Shown here piece after piece: positions 54,736 through 63,118 of a stretch of 64,000 bases of DNA. Under the pieces are notes generated by a model. It was not told the DNA's origin, did no database searches, and saw only the letters and a list, made by a program, of their open reading frames with translations. This DNA is from a bacterium (GTDB lineage: Bacteria > SAR324 > XYD2-FULL-50-16): contig JAHJTV010000086.1 of assembly GCA_018829445.1 (NCBI GenBank), positions 42,443 through 106,442 on the forward strand. Reading direction: 5' to 3'. The position numbers and the translations under genes are program-made. The first letter of the stretch is position 1, and each line of letters starts with the position of its first letter.

Positions 54736-55212
54736 TTACCTGTTTTTTATTTGTACGGTATCACCGGTGTTTATCTTATTTCTTCGCGTATAGCCGGCCG
54801 GAACTTCCAAAACCATGTCTGCCACGATCCCTTTACCATATAACTTCAGATTGCTGTCAGGCGTTCCCGACTCAGGAGGTGGTACGTTTTCTTCGATGTG
54901 AACAATTTTGCCCTGAAGCAACCACAGTATATCAATTGCAAAGTGCATTCTTTTCATCCAGAATACCCGGTTTCCAGGTTTTCTATAGGTAAAAAGCATC
55001 CCGGAACCTTCAGCCAGAGCAAAGCGATTACCCAATCCCATTTGTTGTTCTGTCTCCGATTGGGCGATCTCTACTGAAATCACTTTGTCTTTGATTTTTA
55101 TATTCCAGATTTCGGCTGCGAAAAGTGGGCGATATGCAGAGCATAGGATGAAACAACCGCAAAATAGATAAGTAAGCAATCTCATCGATACCTTCTGAAA
55201 CCTACTCAACAC
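54736..55212 (-). CDS. Exported DUF192 protein
   Basis: 158 residues with an N-terminal signal peptide (LLTYLFCGCFILCSAYRPLF then AAE). The rest is a single DUF192 domain: VEIAQSETEQQMGLGNR, GMLFTYRKPGNRVFWMKRMH, FAIDILWLLQGKIVHIEENV and the VLEVPAGYTRRNKINTGD end. The family folds as a small beta barrel whose role is unknown. The start overlaps the def gene by 11 bases; Met10 is an alternative start that fits the signal peptide better. Part of the def-DUF192-rnhB operon. Confidence 0.85.
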   Translation of the reverse strand: MLSRFQKVSMRLLTYLFCGCFILCSAYRPLFAAEIWNIKIKDKVISVEIAQSETEQQMGLGNRFALAEGSGMLFTYRKPGNRVFWMKRMHFAIDILWLLQGKIVHIEENVPPPESGTPDSNLKLYGKGIVADMVLEVPAGYTRRNKINTGDTVQIKNR

Positions 55213-55714
55213 GTTTTTTTAGTTTTTTCTTAATCATGTTCCGCTGTAGCGGGGGAAGGTAATCTATAAACAGTTTCCCCTTTAAATGATCTATCTCATG
55301 TTGAATGCAGACTGCCGCTAAGTCTTCGGCATCCATCTCTTTGAGATCTCCTTTCAAATCTCTGTACTGCAATTTGACCTGTCTATATCTTTCGACATCC
55401 GCTCTGAATTCCGGAACTGATAAGCAACCTTCTTCCCCGGCTTGTTTATCGGCTTTCTCAATTATCTTTGGATTGATAACGACAATCGGATTTCTTTCGG
55501 ATTCCGGTAGATCTTTATTGTAACTGACATCCATGACAAACAGACGTTTATTCACTCCCACCTGGGTGGCAGCCAAACCAACACCGATACCCTCATACAT
55601 GGTTTGGATCATCCTTTCGGAGATCTCCTGTAATTCTTCGTCGAATAAGGTTACTGGTTTCGCAATAATTTTTAAAAAAGGATCAGGGTAGGTCAAAATC
55701 TTATATGCTTCCAT
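55202..55714 (-). CDS. def: Peptide deformylase
   Basis: Removes the formyl group from nascent proteins. The 170 residues hold all three motifs: GVGLAATQVGV (residues 44-54), EGCLSVPE with metal ligand Cys97, and QHEIDHLKGKLFIDYL with His139, Glu140 and His143. The length fits the type 1 class. It is first in the minus-strand operon def-DUF192-rnhB, with overlapping genes. No fmt gene is next to it, unlike many bacteria. Confidence 0.97.
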   Translation of the reverse strand: MEAYKILTYPDPFLKIIAKPVTLFDEELQEISERMIQTMYEGIGVGLAATQVGVNKRLFVMDVSYNKDLPESERNPIVVINPKIIEKADKQAGEEGCLSVPEFRADVERYRQVKLQYRDLKGDLKEMDAEDLAAVCIQHEIDHLKGKLFIDYLPPLQRNMIKKKLKKRVE

Positions 55715-55930
55715 GGTGAGATTTGATAGTGATTGCAGTTTACATTGGAAAACTAATCGACGTTATTAGAATGGTCAAAAGAAGATAGATCACACAACAG
55801 ATTGTCCTGGAATATCAAATGCGTTTCTTTATATCTTAAGGTCAACAAGACCCAATTGCAAGTAGTGGAAACAGATGTAAGTTGGCCAGAATCACGACTT
55901 ACTAAATATTTTACTCCGGAAGAGTATTTT

Positions 55931-55976
55931 CCAAATTGGTATACATGTATCTTGTATTACATGTACCCCAATTTGG
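55931..55976. repeat. Long imperfect hairpin between MinD-like gene and def
   Basis: CCAAATTGGTATACATGT (55931-55948) pairs with ACATGTACCCCAATTTGG (55959-55976) with two mismatched pairs and a 10-base loop. It lies after the stop of the minus-strand MinD-like gene and before the def promoter region. No T-tract follows in either direction, so its role as terminator, RNA end or protein-binding site is open. Confidence 0.6.
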
Positions 55977-56000
55977 GGAAACCCCTTCTGGACAACTATA

Positions 56001-56921
56001 TTACTGATTCGTATGTACTAAATGATAATTCTGACGAATGTTTTGACCAATTCTTGTGATGCATTGTGCTGCAACGGAGTCGGGAAACTGAAGGATAGTA
56101 GGTCTTCGTTGTCGAATCGACTGGAGTACGTAACTATCATGCTCAACAAAACCAACATACCCCAGACCAACCCCAAAATGTTTTTTGCTGGCTGCACCCA
56201 TGGAGAAGCCCAGCCTTACATCCGTCGGCGTTCTGACCTGATTCAAAATTAGCTTCGGGCAAAAATTGGAAAGTTCATATTTCAAGGCTTCGCCGGCTTG
56301 AACATTGATATCGGTGATTTCGGATACCAAATCTGAAGGTGTCCGGGGGGCTTCCTCCAATTTGCTTTCAGTTATGCGTTCTAAAAAAGAGCGCACCCCC
56401 TGGTGTTTGATTACCAGTTTCAGTTTTCTGTAAAATGCCGATTTTATAAAACGATAGGTGTTTTCAACCGAAGTAGGTTCGGGTGCCGCAACCAAAATAC
56501 CCACATCGGCCATCAGGAACAGATCCAGAGTATAAGAACTGGTACCTGCTCCCAAGTCGACTAGAACGTAATCTACATCCAGGGAGTTGATGGCTTTTAT
56601 CAGTTTATTCTGCTGAATAATGTTTAAATTTGCCATTCCGAGGACATCATGAGCACCACTGGCCAGTTTGAGATTGGCGATTCCGGTTGGTAATAATATA
56701 TCATCCAGTCGTAACTGGTTGCTTTTTATGAAGTCTGAAACACTGATAATTGAGGTGCTGATACCAAAAAACGTGTGAATATTTGGACCGCCGAAATCCG
56801 CGTCGATTACCACGACACTGTTACCCCGCTGTGCCAAATCAATGCTGAGATTGCTGCACAGGAAGCTTTTTCCTACGCCCCCTTTCCCACCAGCAATAGT
56901 CCAAATGCCTTTTCTTGCCAT
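56001..56921 (-). CDS. MinD/FlhG-like P-loop ATPase
   Basis: A 306-residue ATPase of the MinD/ParA superfamily. Walker A is AGGKGGVGKSFLCSNL (residues 11-19 as core), A' is VVVIDADFGGPNIHTFFG, and Walker B is DYVLVDLGAGTSSYTLD; APEPTSVENTYRFIKSAF is the usual switch-proximal stretch. The insertion about 180-225 (GVRSFLERITESKLEEAPRT) is characteristic of FlhG-like deltaproteobacterial members. No C-terminal MinD amphipathic helix is obvious. It is a single gene with no FlhF or MinC neighbour, so its target (flagella, pili, chemosensory array) is unknown. Confidence 0.88.
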   Translation of the reverse strand: MARKGIWTIAGGKGGVGKSFLCSNLSIDLAQRGNSVVVIDADFGGPNIHTFFGISTSIISVSDFIKSNQLRLDDILLPTGIANLKLASGAHDVLGMANLNIIQQNKLIKAINSLDVDYVLVDLGAGTSSYTLDLFLMADVGILVAAPEPTSVENTYRFIKSAFYRKLKLVIKHQGVRSFLERITESKLEEAPRTPSDLVSEITDINVQAGEALKYELSNFCPKLILNQVRTPTDVRLGFSMGAASKKHFGVGLGYVGFVEHDSYVLQSIRQRRPTILQFPDSVAAQCITRIGQNIRQNYHLVHTNQ

Positions 56922-57127
56922 GATCTAAATTAAAAATTATTGTCAATAATGCGAATGCATCAAACCAATTAGGTGCAATTGATAGATATAGAAATTACTC
57001 TTTTTGGATTTCAGATGTGCAATAAAAGCTCCAAAACTACAAGATATCGAAAGTGGGGTGTGTTTTTTTATAATCATGGAAAAAATAAAGAGGCAGGCAA
57101 AGAACTATAAAGCGGAAAAATGGTTGG

Positions 57128-57214
57128 TGGTACCAAGGAGGAGAGTCGAACTCCCAAGAGCAAAAGCCCACACGGACCTGAACCGTGCGCGTCTACCAGT
57201 TCCGCCACCTTGGT
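57128..57214 (-). tRNA. tRNA-Leu (anticodon CAG)
   Basis: On the minus strand ACCAAGG opens the acceptor stem and pairs with CCTTGGT before A-CCA, which is encoded. The D arm is of the Leu type (TGGCGGAACTGGTAGACGCG), the anticodon loop TTCAGGT gives CAG, and a long variable arm and GAGTTCGACTC T arm follow. 87 bases. Confidence 0.95.
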
Positions 57215-57378
57215 ACATCATTTAGAAAATGTATGAAGGTATCAGGATTATGTCAAGGGAAAAAACTGCTGCATATCTCTCTCAACCAATTTAATCTTTA
57301 GCTTTCATAAGAGTATCTGATCTGGTGGGATCAAAAAAAAATCCGTAACAAACCGAAAAAAGAGTTCCTGTAAGCTGC

Positions 57379-59733
57379 TTATCCAAACGATCTGTTTTGG
57401 AGGTGCTTCGGAATAATTTCGGATGGAGTTCGGTGATTCATCAACCATAACTGATGCGCAGCTCTTGATGATGCTATGTGCAGTAAATACCTCGAATAGG
57501 AATCATTGGGATAGTTTTCGTGATCAACGTCCAATAGAATGACATAATCAAACTCCAGCCCTTTTACCTGCCTGACATCAACCACATCAATACCCGGCAA
57601 AAATGGGAAATCCTGATCGTCAATCAAACGTAGCTCCGGAATCTCCAGTTTAAACAGCAAATCGTAATAAATTCTGGCGTCGTCTCTATTGGCGCAGATC
57701 AACGCTATACTTGCCATGGGTTCGCTGGTCATGACATCAACCAGGTTCCTGCTCAGATACTGGAGCAATTGACCCTGGTTGGTAAATTGCAGCAGTTCAA
57801 CCGGCGGACCATGTCTGGTGGCAATAAATTCCCTGCTGTTGCTGAGATCTCCCAATATGGATAATGAAAACTCCATGATTTCATAAGTGGAACGATAACC
57901 GACTTTTAAAGGAGAAAGTTGTTGCCCCTTTATTCCGAGTGAATTGAAAGTTTGATCCCAATTTGTAAAACCGCTGTGTTTTATCATCTTCTGATTAGTA
58001 TCCCCGGCAAATGTCAAACTAATCGGGCTTCTTACGACACTCATTAAGACTGCTAATTCAATGGGGCTGAAATCTTGAACTTCGTCCACCATCAAATGGT
58101 TGAATTCCAGTTTCTTCCCTTTTCTCAGGGTTATACTCTTATGCAGGTTTTGGTACAGGAACACCAGGATCGCATCATCCTCATAATCTATTGCCGAATC
58201 GGATCTGTGTTTTTGGCCATCTTCTGCAACCAGTTCGACAAGTTCCTTCTCTTCTTTCGAATCTGACGATTGAAGTCGAAAGAACTGTTTCTTCAGCCAA
58301 TTAAAAACTTCATCCAATTGCCCCTCGGAAAAATCATCCGTATTCTCAAGGAAATAGTTTTTGAGCAGCGAATAATCAGTAAACAGGTCTTCCCAAAAAT
58401 CGATCAAGGCTTCCAATTTTTCTCTTTCCGGGTCGATATACTCTTCAATCAGATGTTTCAGTTTACTTTTCTCTTCTACATCAAGCTCAAACTGGGCATT
58501 GTTGACAGTCCGCTTCTCACTGATCCAATCTTTCAACGTGAATATTTTGGTTATCAATGGGAGCACAGATAATTCGCTTGTAATCAGGGATTTTTTTCTC
58601 TCATTTTTGATGATTGACCAGACACTTTGATCAAAATTTTTCTCTTTATTTGAGATATAAAATCTCATCAGATCAAGGAGGATGGGATGCTTTTTGAAAC
58701 GGATCACGGTGACGGGTGTTAATTCGGAATAATAATGAGGCAAATAGCCGGAAAAGATCCTTGTTCTTACCTGAGAAATCCATTTATCAAAATGTTCAAT
58801 GGCCACATCTTTCACCCCTAAAGAGGGCAATACCTTGGCAATATAGTTGGACAAGGCTTTGTTAAAAACCATCACCAATATATTTTCAGCTGCAAAACGC
58901 TGCCTGTCCTGAAAATGAAGCCATGCTACCCGATGAAGAGCAACCGTGGTTTTACCCGATCCGGCTAATCCCTGTATCGCCACAACACCTGTTGTTGGCC
59001 TGGTTATCAGTTCAAACTGCTCCGGGTCAATCAGGGCGGTAATTTCAGGTAATAATTTACTGGTTTGCAGATGTCCCTGGTTGTCCAATCCCAATTTGGG
59101 GTCAATGGTTAAGGTGTTTTCCGGTCGAGAAGCAATCCCTGCCCCACCTTTGAGCAATCTAGATTGAATCTTGACCTTCTTCCATTCAGAATCGGTATTT
59201 TTTACCAACAACAATTGTCCACTCTGGATCTCTTTTAGCTTTCCACTGAATATTTTAAGAATTCTTTTAAAAACCACCTCGCCTGTAAACAGCCTATCTT
59301 CAATCTCTTCTTCGTATTCATCGCCCTCCTCATACAAATAGTAGATTAAACTGATGGGAGATGTTTTCCAGTCAACAATCTGCAATGATCCATCTGAACT
59401 CTTGTAAACCACGGTACCGATATAAAGATCCTTAATGCCCTGTTGATCTTTAAGCCTCATGTGGCCAAAATAGGGATTTCTAATGTCAAGGGCATCGGTA
59501 CGAATCAGGTCCAACTGCTTTAATATTGCATCCAGTCTTTTCAAATCGGCCCAGATCTGGGGCAAATCATCACTATTAACATCCGGAATGGATTCATTGA
59601 GATCAGTAATCTCCTTGAGTACATCATCCCTGAAGTTTTCCTTATTCTCCACCATGTAGCTCATCTGGAGTTTGAGCAGTCTGGCTTCCTCTTCTCTGAT
59701 TATTTGTATCTCTTTCTCTGAAAGCTCCATCAC
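57379..59733 (-). CDS. HelD-like UvrD-family helicase / RNA polymerase recycling factor
   Basis: Superfamily 1 ATPase of 784 residues. The N-terminal region is a charged helical arm (about 1-75), then a HelD-typical section DIRNPYFGHMRLKDQQGIKD, YIGTVVYKSSDGSLQIVDWK. Walker A is IQGLAGSGKTTVALHRVAWL (about 253-272), Walker B is MVDEVQDFSPIELAVL, and GDTNQKM and late motifs VRQVKGLEFDYVILLDVD with SRAAHQLWLM complete the helicase core. This layout is that of HelD proteins, which displace stalled RNA polymerase, more than of UvrD or Rep. It is a single gene beside tRNA-Leu. A DNA-repair helicase is the alternative. Confidence 0.85.
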   Translation of the reverse strand: MMELSEKEIQIIREEEARLLKLQMSYMVENKENFRDDVLKEITDLNESIPDVNSDDLPQIWADLKRLDAILKQLDLIRTDALDIRNPYFGHMRLKDQQGIKDLYIGTVVYKSSDGSLQIVDWKTSPISLIYYLYEEGDEYEEEIEDRLFTGEVVFKRILKIFSGKLKEIQSGQLLLVKNTDSEWKKVKIQSRLLKGGAGIASRPENTLTIDPKLGLDNQGHLQTSKLLPEITALIDPEQFELITRPTTGVVAIQGLAGSGKTTVALHRVAWLHFQDRQRFAAENILVMVFNKALSNYIAKVLPSLGVKDVAIEHFDKWISQVRTRIFSGYLPHYYSELTPVTVIRFKKHPILLDLMRFYISNKEKNFDQSVWSIIKNERKKSLITSELSVLPLITKIFTLKDWISEKRTVNNAQFELDVEEKSKLKHLIEEYIDPEREKLEALIDFWEDLFTDYSLLKNYFLENTDDFSEGQLDEVFNWLKKQFFRLQSSDSKEEKELVELVAEDGQKHRSDSAIDYEDDAILVFLYQNLHKSITLRKGKKLEFNHLMVDEVQDFSPIELAVLMSVVRSPISLTFAGDTNQKMIKHSGFTNWDQTFNSLGIKGQQLSPLKVGYRSTYEIMEFSLSILGDLSNSREFIATRHGPPVELLQFTNQGQLLQYLSRNLVDVMTSEPMASIALICANRDDARIYYDLLFKLEIPELRLIDDQDFPFLPGIDVVDVRQVKGLEFDYVILLDVDHENYPNDSYSRYLLHIASSRAAHQLWLMNHRTPSEIIPKHLQNRSFG

Positions 59734-59790
59734 CTTTTATCTCTTCAATTTCTTTTTGTTCAACACCGGTTAAACAGATCCTGCTAACAG

Positions 59791-60633
59791 TTAAAACCGT
59801 CCTTCGTTTTCAAATGTCTCTGGAATGAACCAGATACCATGCTTTTCACGCAATCGGGTTAATTGATCAGCTTCTTTTTTGTCATTTTGTTTATATACAC
59901 CATTTATCGCTGCATATATACTGCCCCCATAAAACCCCACACTGAAAAAACCGAATAGAGCCGCTAATCCGGATTGTTCATTGTTTTGGGCCTCCATCGT
60001 AGCATATAGAAATAAACCTGTAATGAAAAAAGCATAAGTCCCTTCAACATATCTTCCGGTATATAAACTCCCGGCTCCTGGTAAGATAGCAGATAATGTT
60101 CCTGCGATCCAGGGTGATTTTTTCTCCACAGACGGACGCGAAATCCAATCATTTGAAAAATCAACTATAAGCCTGGCTTCACGATCTTCCGTATTCAAAT
60201 CTCTAAAATAGGAAAAAGCTGAGCTGATATTGTCTGCCCTTAAGGAAAATGGTTCCTCTTTGTCTGCGTCCAATAGAGAAATGCCCAAAAGAATCTTTAG
60301 TCGATCAAAGGTTGTATTGTGCAAATCGGAATTGCTGATGTACGGTTGCCAGTAATCAATCGCTTCATCCACCCGATCACCGGCCATATAGGAACGACCG
60401 ATCTGAAGAATAGATAAATCTGACAAACTACTGTCGGGGAAAAAATATTGCAGTCGTTTGTATTCTGAAATAGCCCGATAGTATTCTCCACTCTTGTATA
60501 AATACCCGGCGTACTCAAATAGATGATCCTCATTTAGCTGCAAATCTTTGGCGATAACGGGGGCAACCGAAACAGAAAGGAGGACAGCACAGATTGAAGG
60601 AATGAAAAAAAAACCTGCAATTGTTCGTATCAT
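59791..60633 (-). CDS. Exported TPR protein with membrane-associated C-terminus
   Basis: 280 residues from ATG 60633, chosen because a signal peptide starts there (IAGFFFIPSICAVLLSVSVA) with AAGGCGGG as ribosome site; longer in-frame versions would run into the tRNA-Leu gene. Residues about 30-135 contain TPR-like repeats (GYLYKSGEYYRAISEYKRL, IGRSYMAGDRVDEAIDYW). Residues about 185-255 are hydrophobic with PWIAGTLSAILPGAGSLYTG and LAALFGFFSVGFYGG, resembling DUF5683-like membrane proteins. Envelope location is likely; function unknown. Confidence 0.75.
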   Translation of the reverse strand: MIRTIAGFFFIPSICAVLLSVSVAPVIAKDLQLNEDHLFEYAGYLYKSGEYYRAISEYKRLQYFFPDSSLSDLSILQIGRSYMAGDRVDEAIDYWQPYISNSDLHNTTFDRLKILLGISLLDADKEEPFSLRADNISSAFSYFRDLNTEDREARLIVDFSNDWISRPSVEKKSPWIAGTLSAILPGAGSLYTGRYVEGTYAFFITGLFLYATMEAQNNEQSGLAALFGFFSVGFYGGSIYAAINGVYKQNDKKEADQLTRLREKHGIWFIPETFENEGRF

Positions 60634-60740
60634 TTTCCCGCCTTGATGCAAATGATGATGCAGCTTTGGCAAATTTTCCTCAGGATTGTGGATAGCCTCT
60701 TTGTGGGATAGGTTGCTTAAAGAACAGGCAGGTTGTGATG

Positions 60741-60826
60741 TGGTGCGAGCAGAGAGAATCGAACTCTCACGGCCTAGGGCCACAGCCCCCTCAAGACTGC
60801 GTGTCTACCAATTCCACCATGCTCGC
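60741..60826 (-). tRNA. tRNA-Leu (anticodon GAG)
   Basis: Minus strand: acceptor GCGAGCA pairs with TGCTCGC, followed by A-CCA. The D arm TGGTGGAATTGGTAGACACG is Leu-like, the anticodon stem-loop CAGTC-TTGAGGG-GGCTG gives GAG, a long variable arm follows, and the T arm contains GAGTTCGATTCTC. 86 bases. Confidence 0.94.
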
Positions 60827-61173
60827 TCTAAAATATGTGACAAAGTCGTATTTTCAGATATGTTTATTGCCGTGTCAAGCAAAAAGATTGCGATGAACAG
60901 GCTTAGCAGGACAATTGTATGATATAGGTCTTCGTTGGTTTGAGCTTTTTGCTTCCGAATAAGGGAGTTCCATTCAAATGATTCACCTTTCGATTTATTT
61001 AATTTGTGCTTTATATTTAGTGCTAAAAGACCAATCAAATGGCAAAAACACACATTTTAGAACTTGACACCATCAGAATTGATGGATACATTATCTGGAT
61101 ATGGAGACATATGAGTCAAAAAGCATAACCTCACTAAAACAGAGACCAAAGCTTTTTACATCCAATCCCATAC
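60827..61173. other. 347-base spacer between tRNA-Leu(GAG) and tRNA-Cys
   Basis: No gene is supported. It must contain the promoters for the minus-strand tRNA-Leu and for the plus-strand tRNA-Cys and tRNA-Leu pair, but no clear element could be picked. Confidence 0.45.
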
Positions 61174-61247
61174 GGCGACATAGCCAAGCGGTTAGGCAGA
61201 GGTCTGCAAAACCTTTTAGATCGGTTCGACTCCGATTGTCGCCTCCA
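61174..61247 (+). tRNA. tRNA-Cys (anticodon GCA)
   Basis: GGCGACA at the start pairs with TGTCGCC before T-CCA. The D arm AGCCAAGCGGTTAGGC and anticodon loop CTGCAAA give GCA, and the T arm CGGTTCGACTCCG follows. 74 bases, immediately ahead of tRNA-Leu(UAA) with a 24-base gap. Confidence 0.95.
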
Positions 61248-61271
61248 ACTTATCTGCAGTTCATAATCCCG

Positions 61272-61358
61272 CCTGGATGGCGGAATAGGTAGACGCTCGA
61301 GACTTAAAATCTCGTGCCCGTAAGGGCGTGCCGGTTCGATTCCGGCTCCAGGTACCAG
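61272..61358 (+). tRNA. tRNA-Leu (anticodon UAA)
   Basis: GCCTGGA at the start pairs with TCCAGGT, followed by A-CCA. The anticodon loop CTTAAAA gives UAA, the variable arm GTGCCCGTAAGGGCGT is long, and the T arm is CCGGTTCGATTCCGG. 87 bases. Accessory DNA begins just after it. Confidence 0.95.
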
Positions 61359-61400
61359 TAAAATCGGGATTTCAGAAAAACTTCACATTGTTTACTTTAC

Positions 61401-61472
61401 GAGACACTTCGGGACACTTCTTCAATAATTTGGTAGACAACTTTTACCTGAAGGGACACTTTTGGGACACTT
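61401..61472. repeat. Short direct repeats of GGGACACTT
   Basis: GAGACACTT (61401-61409), then GGGACACTT at 61411, 61453 and 61464: two closely spaced pairs, each with 10-11-base periodicity, about 43 bases downstream of the tRNA-Leu(UAA) 3' end. They may be remains of integrase arm-type sites or of an eroded coding end. Confidence 0.5.
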
Positions 61473-61676
61473 GTATCCAGTGAAAATAATCGGAGTACAT
61501 CCGGTAAATTAGTAGTTTACCTAGAATTCTCTGAAGCTGTATGTGGAGGCTAAAGTGCCTATTTGCCCCGGGATCCGGTGTAGGTTTTTCTGCCTTTGCG
61601 CGATCGCGTAGTCCTTTGTGGGTAATTTTTCCTATTCTGGATACAGACGGCATGCCTGCAGCGTAGGTTTTATTGC

Positions 61677-62025
61677 CTATATTGCAGGCGAAATAGGCTT
61701 TTGTGCGGTTACAAGTAAGTGTTTTTTCTCGATATCCGGTAAATCAACCAGCAGGGTTCGGAGTAGTTTGATTCGTTCTTGTGAATTCCAGGAAAGGATC
61801 CTCTTTTTTGTTCTGCTAATTCGCCGTTTGATATCCTGTCTAATGTTCGCGTTTTCCCCTAAGTAAGAATCATCATGTAAAATCTCGGGTTGGTCGTAGT
61901 TCATGTAAAGCAATTCTTTTTCCGATTTCCCCTAATCGTTTGACTGATTCATATCCAATGACTCTCAATTCGTTTAACAATTCGGCGTAAATCTCATTCG
62001 GGTAAGTTGAGATCGCGGGGTGATA
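61677..62025 (-). pseudogene. Broken coding remnant downstream of tRNA-Leu
   Basis: On the minus strand a startless frame reads PNEIYAELLNELRVIGYESV and KRLGEIGKRIALHELRP, then stops near 61895. An overlapping frame continues QPEILHDDSYLGENANIRQD and RILSWNSQERIKLLRTLLVD to a stop at 61677-61679. The amino-acid make-up looks like real protein, and the two parts could be one gene broken by a frameshift. The family was not identified. Confidence 0.4.
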
Positions 62026-62307
62026 CTTGTATTATTGTAAAATTGTATTGTGGTAATATGGGCAAGACCGTTTTTAATAACTTATCTTTGACAAATGCTC
62101 ATTTTTGACTGTATGATCCCCCTGTTTAACGATAATCAATTGAATTGCCTTATATTTTTCCACTCTCGATCAAACAACATTTTTACCCTTTAAGCCGAGA
62201 AAAGCTGGCAAATGCCAATGCTAAGATGGAATCATATACCGGCATTTAACGACATTTGTTTCCCGTAAATACGGTTCAAATATCTATTAACAAAGCAACT
62301 ATCCAAA

Positions 62308-62345
62308 ACCGCTTTCTGATCTATGTCGGAAAATAGCGGTATAAT
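62308..62345 (+). promoter_or_regulatory. Candidate -10 element with inverted repeat ahead of the two-gene unit
   Basis: A perfect TATAAT lies at 62340-62345, 29 bases before the ATG at 62375. Directly upstream, ACCGCT (62308-62313) and AGCGGT (62335-62340) form an inverted repeat that touches the -10 element. No good -35 is seen. The geometry suggests a promoter with an operator. Confidence 0.45.
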
Positions 62346-62374
62346 AAAAAGTTATACTTAAAACTACCCAAAAC

Positions 62375-63106
62375 ATGAAATTAGAAGATTATTCAAAATA
62401 CGTTGATCTTGAATCAAAAAAGGAAATTGATAAGTGTCTCTATCTTGGGTTTTACTTACTAAACATAAATGATAAAACTGAGTTTAGTATTGCTGAATTG
62501 ACAAAATGCTTCAGTACTCTTCATTTTTCTGTACCCAATATTTCAAGACTAAAAAAGAATTTACAAACATCTAGAGCGTTTATTAAGGGCAAAGGAAAAT
62601 CTACCTATAAACTACAAGCAAAATCTATTTCTCTTTTGTCCTCAGAGCTTCCCGACATCACGCATAATTCCGAAGAAATCTTATCCGATGATATTATTCT
62701 TCCTGAGTCTTTATATATTGATACAAGGGGATACATTACTTCTCTTGCCAAACAGATTAATGCTTCATTTGAAAACAATATTTTCGATGGTTGTGCAGTT
62801 CTTATGCGAAGACTTTTAGAAATATTGTTGATCCTTTCCTATGAAAAAATGGCAATCGATCAAGAGATTAAAAATGATGATGGGAGCTATAAATTATTAA
62901 ATGGAATTATCGGAAATGCAAAAACCAATACAGTTTTAGGACTATCGCGGAATTCAAAAGATAGTCTTGAAGAATTTAGATTAGTTGGCAACTTCTCTGC
63001 TCATAAAATTTATTACAATGCCAAGAAGAAGGATATCACAAGTATCGCCCGTGAATATCGAGCTGCAATTGAAGAGCTTTTATATAAATCTGGTTTAACT
63101 AAATAA
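62375..63106 (+). CDS. Putative winged-helix plus DUF4145/HEPN-like protein
   Basis: 243 residues. The N-terminal 85 residues look like a small helical, possibly winged-helix domain (FSIAELTKCFSTLHFSVPNI, then KNLQTSRAFIKGKGKST). After a linker, the C-terminal half resembles DUF4145: YITSLAKQINASFENNIFDG, CAVLMRRLLEILLILSYEKM, and EFRLVGNFSAHKIYYNAKKK. The Arg-x3-Gly-Asn-x2-Ala-His pattern is the typical DUF4145 end, and that family is HEPN-like. No membrane segment. Codons are more AT-rich than in the rest of the window. It is 12 bases upstream of its partner, in front of an attC-like site. Defence is a guess from fold and setting. Confidence 0.65.
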   Translation: MKLEDYSKYVDLESKKEIDKCLYLGFYLLNINDKTEFSIAELTKCFSTLHFSVPNISRLKKNLQTSRAFIKGKGKSTYKLQAKSISLLSSELPDITHNSEEILSDDIILPESLYIDTRGYITSLAKQINASFENNIFDGCAVLMRRLLEILLILSYEKMAIDQEIKNDDGSYKLLNGIIGNAKTNTVLGLSRNSKDSLEEFRLVGNFSAHKIYYNAKKKDITSIAREYRAAIEELLYKSGLTK

Positions 63107-63118
63107 TTAGGGGGAAAA

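Larger units (their letters stand above)
61359..62374. other. About 1 kb of degenerate accessory DNA after tRNA-Leu(UAA)
   Basis: No intact gene is supported. It contains short GGGACACTT repeats (annotated), coding remnants on the minus strand (annotated) and the putative promoter of the two-gene unit. A tRNA 3' end followed by degenerate coding DNA and then an integron-like block suggests past insertion and decay, but no integrase gene or matching att repeat is visible. Confidence 0.5.

Noticed and set aside
55802..56059. 85-codon plus-strand frame upstream of and overlapping the MinD-like gene
   Set aside because: TTG start, overlaps a well-supported gene on the other strand, contains the hairpin at 55931-55976, and the product has no protein-like conservation pattern.
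60634..60783. 50-residue N-terminal extension of the exported TPR protein
   Set aside because: It would run into the tRNA-Leu(GAG) gene and precedes a proper signal peptide with its own ribosome site.
61444..61653. Minus-strand frame with RDRAKAEKPTPDPG, reminiscent of a tyrosine integrase N-terminus
   Set aside because: The similarity is limited to a few residues, the frame ends after 69 codons, and no integrase catalytic motifs are found in any frame nearby.
61960..62025. Possible second attC site (TTTAACAATTCGGCG ... GTTGAGA)
   Set aside because: The arms do not pair beyond a few bases, and the stretch is better explained as a coding remnant on the minus strand.
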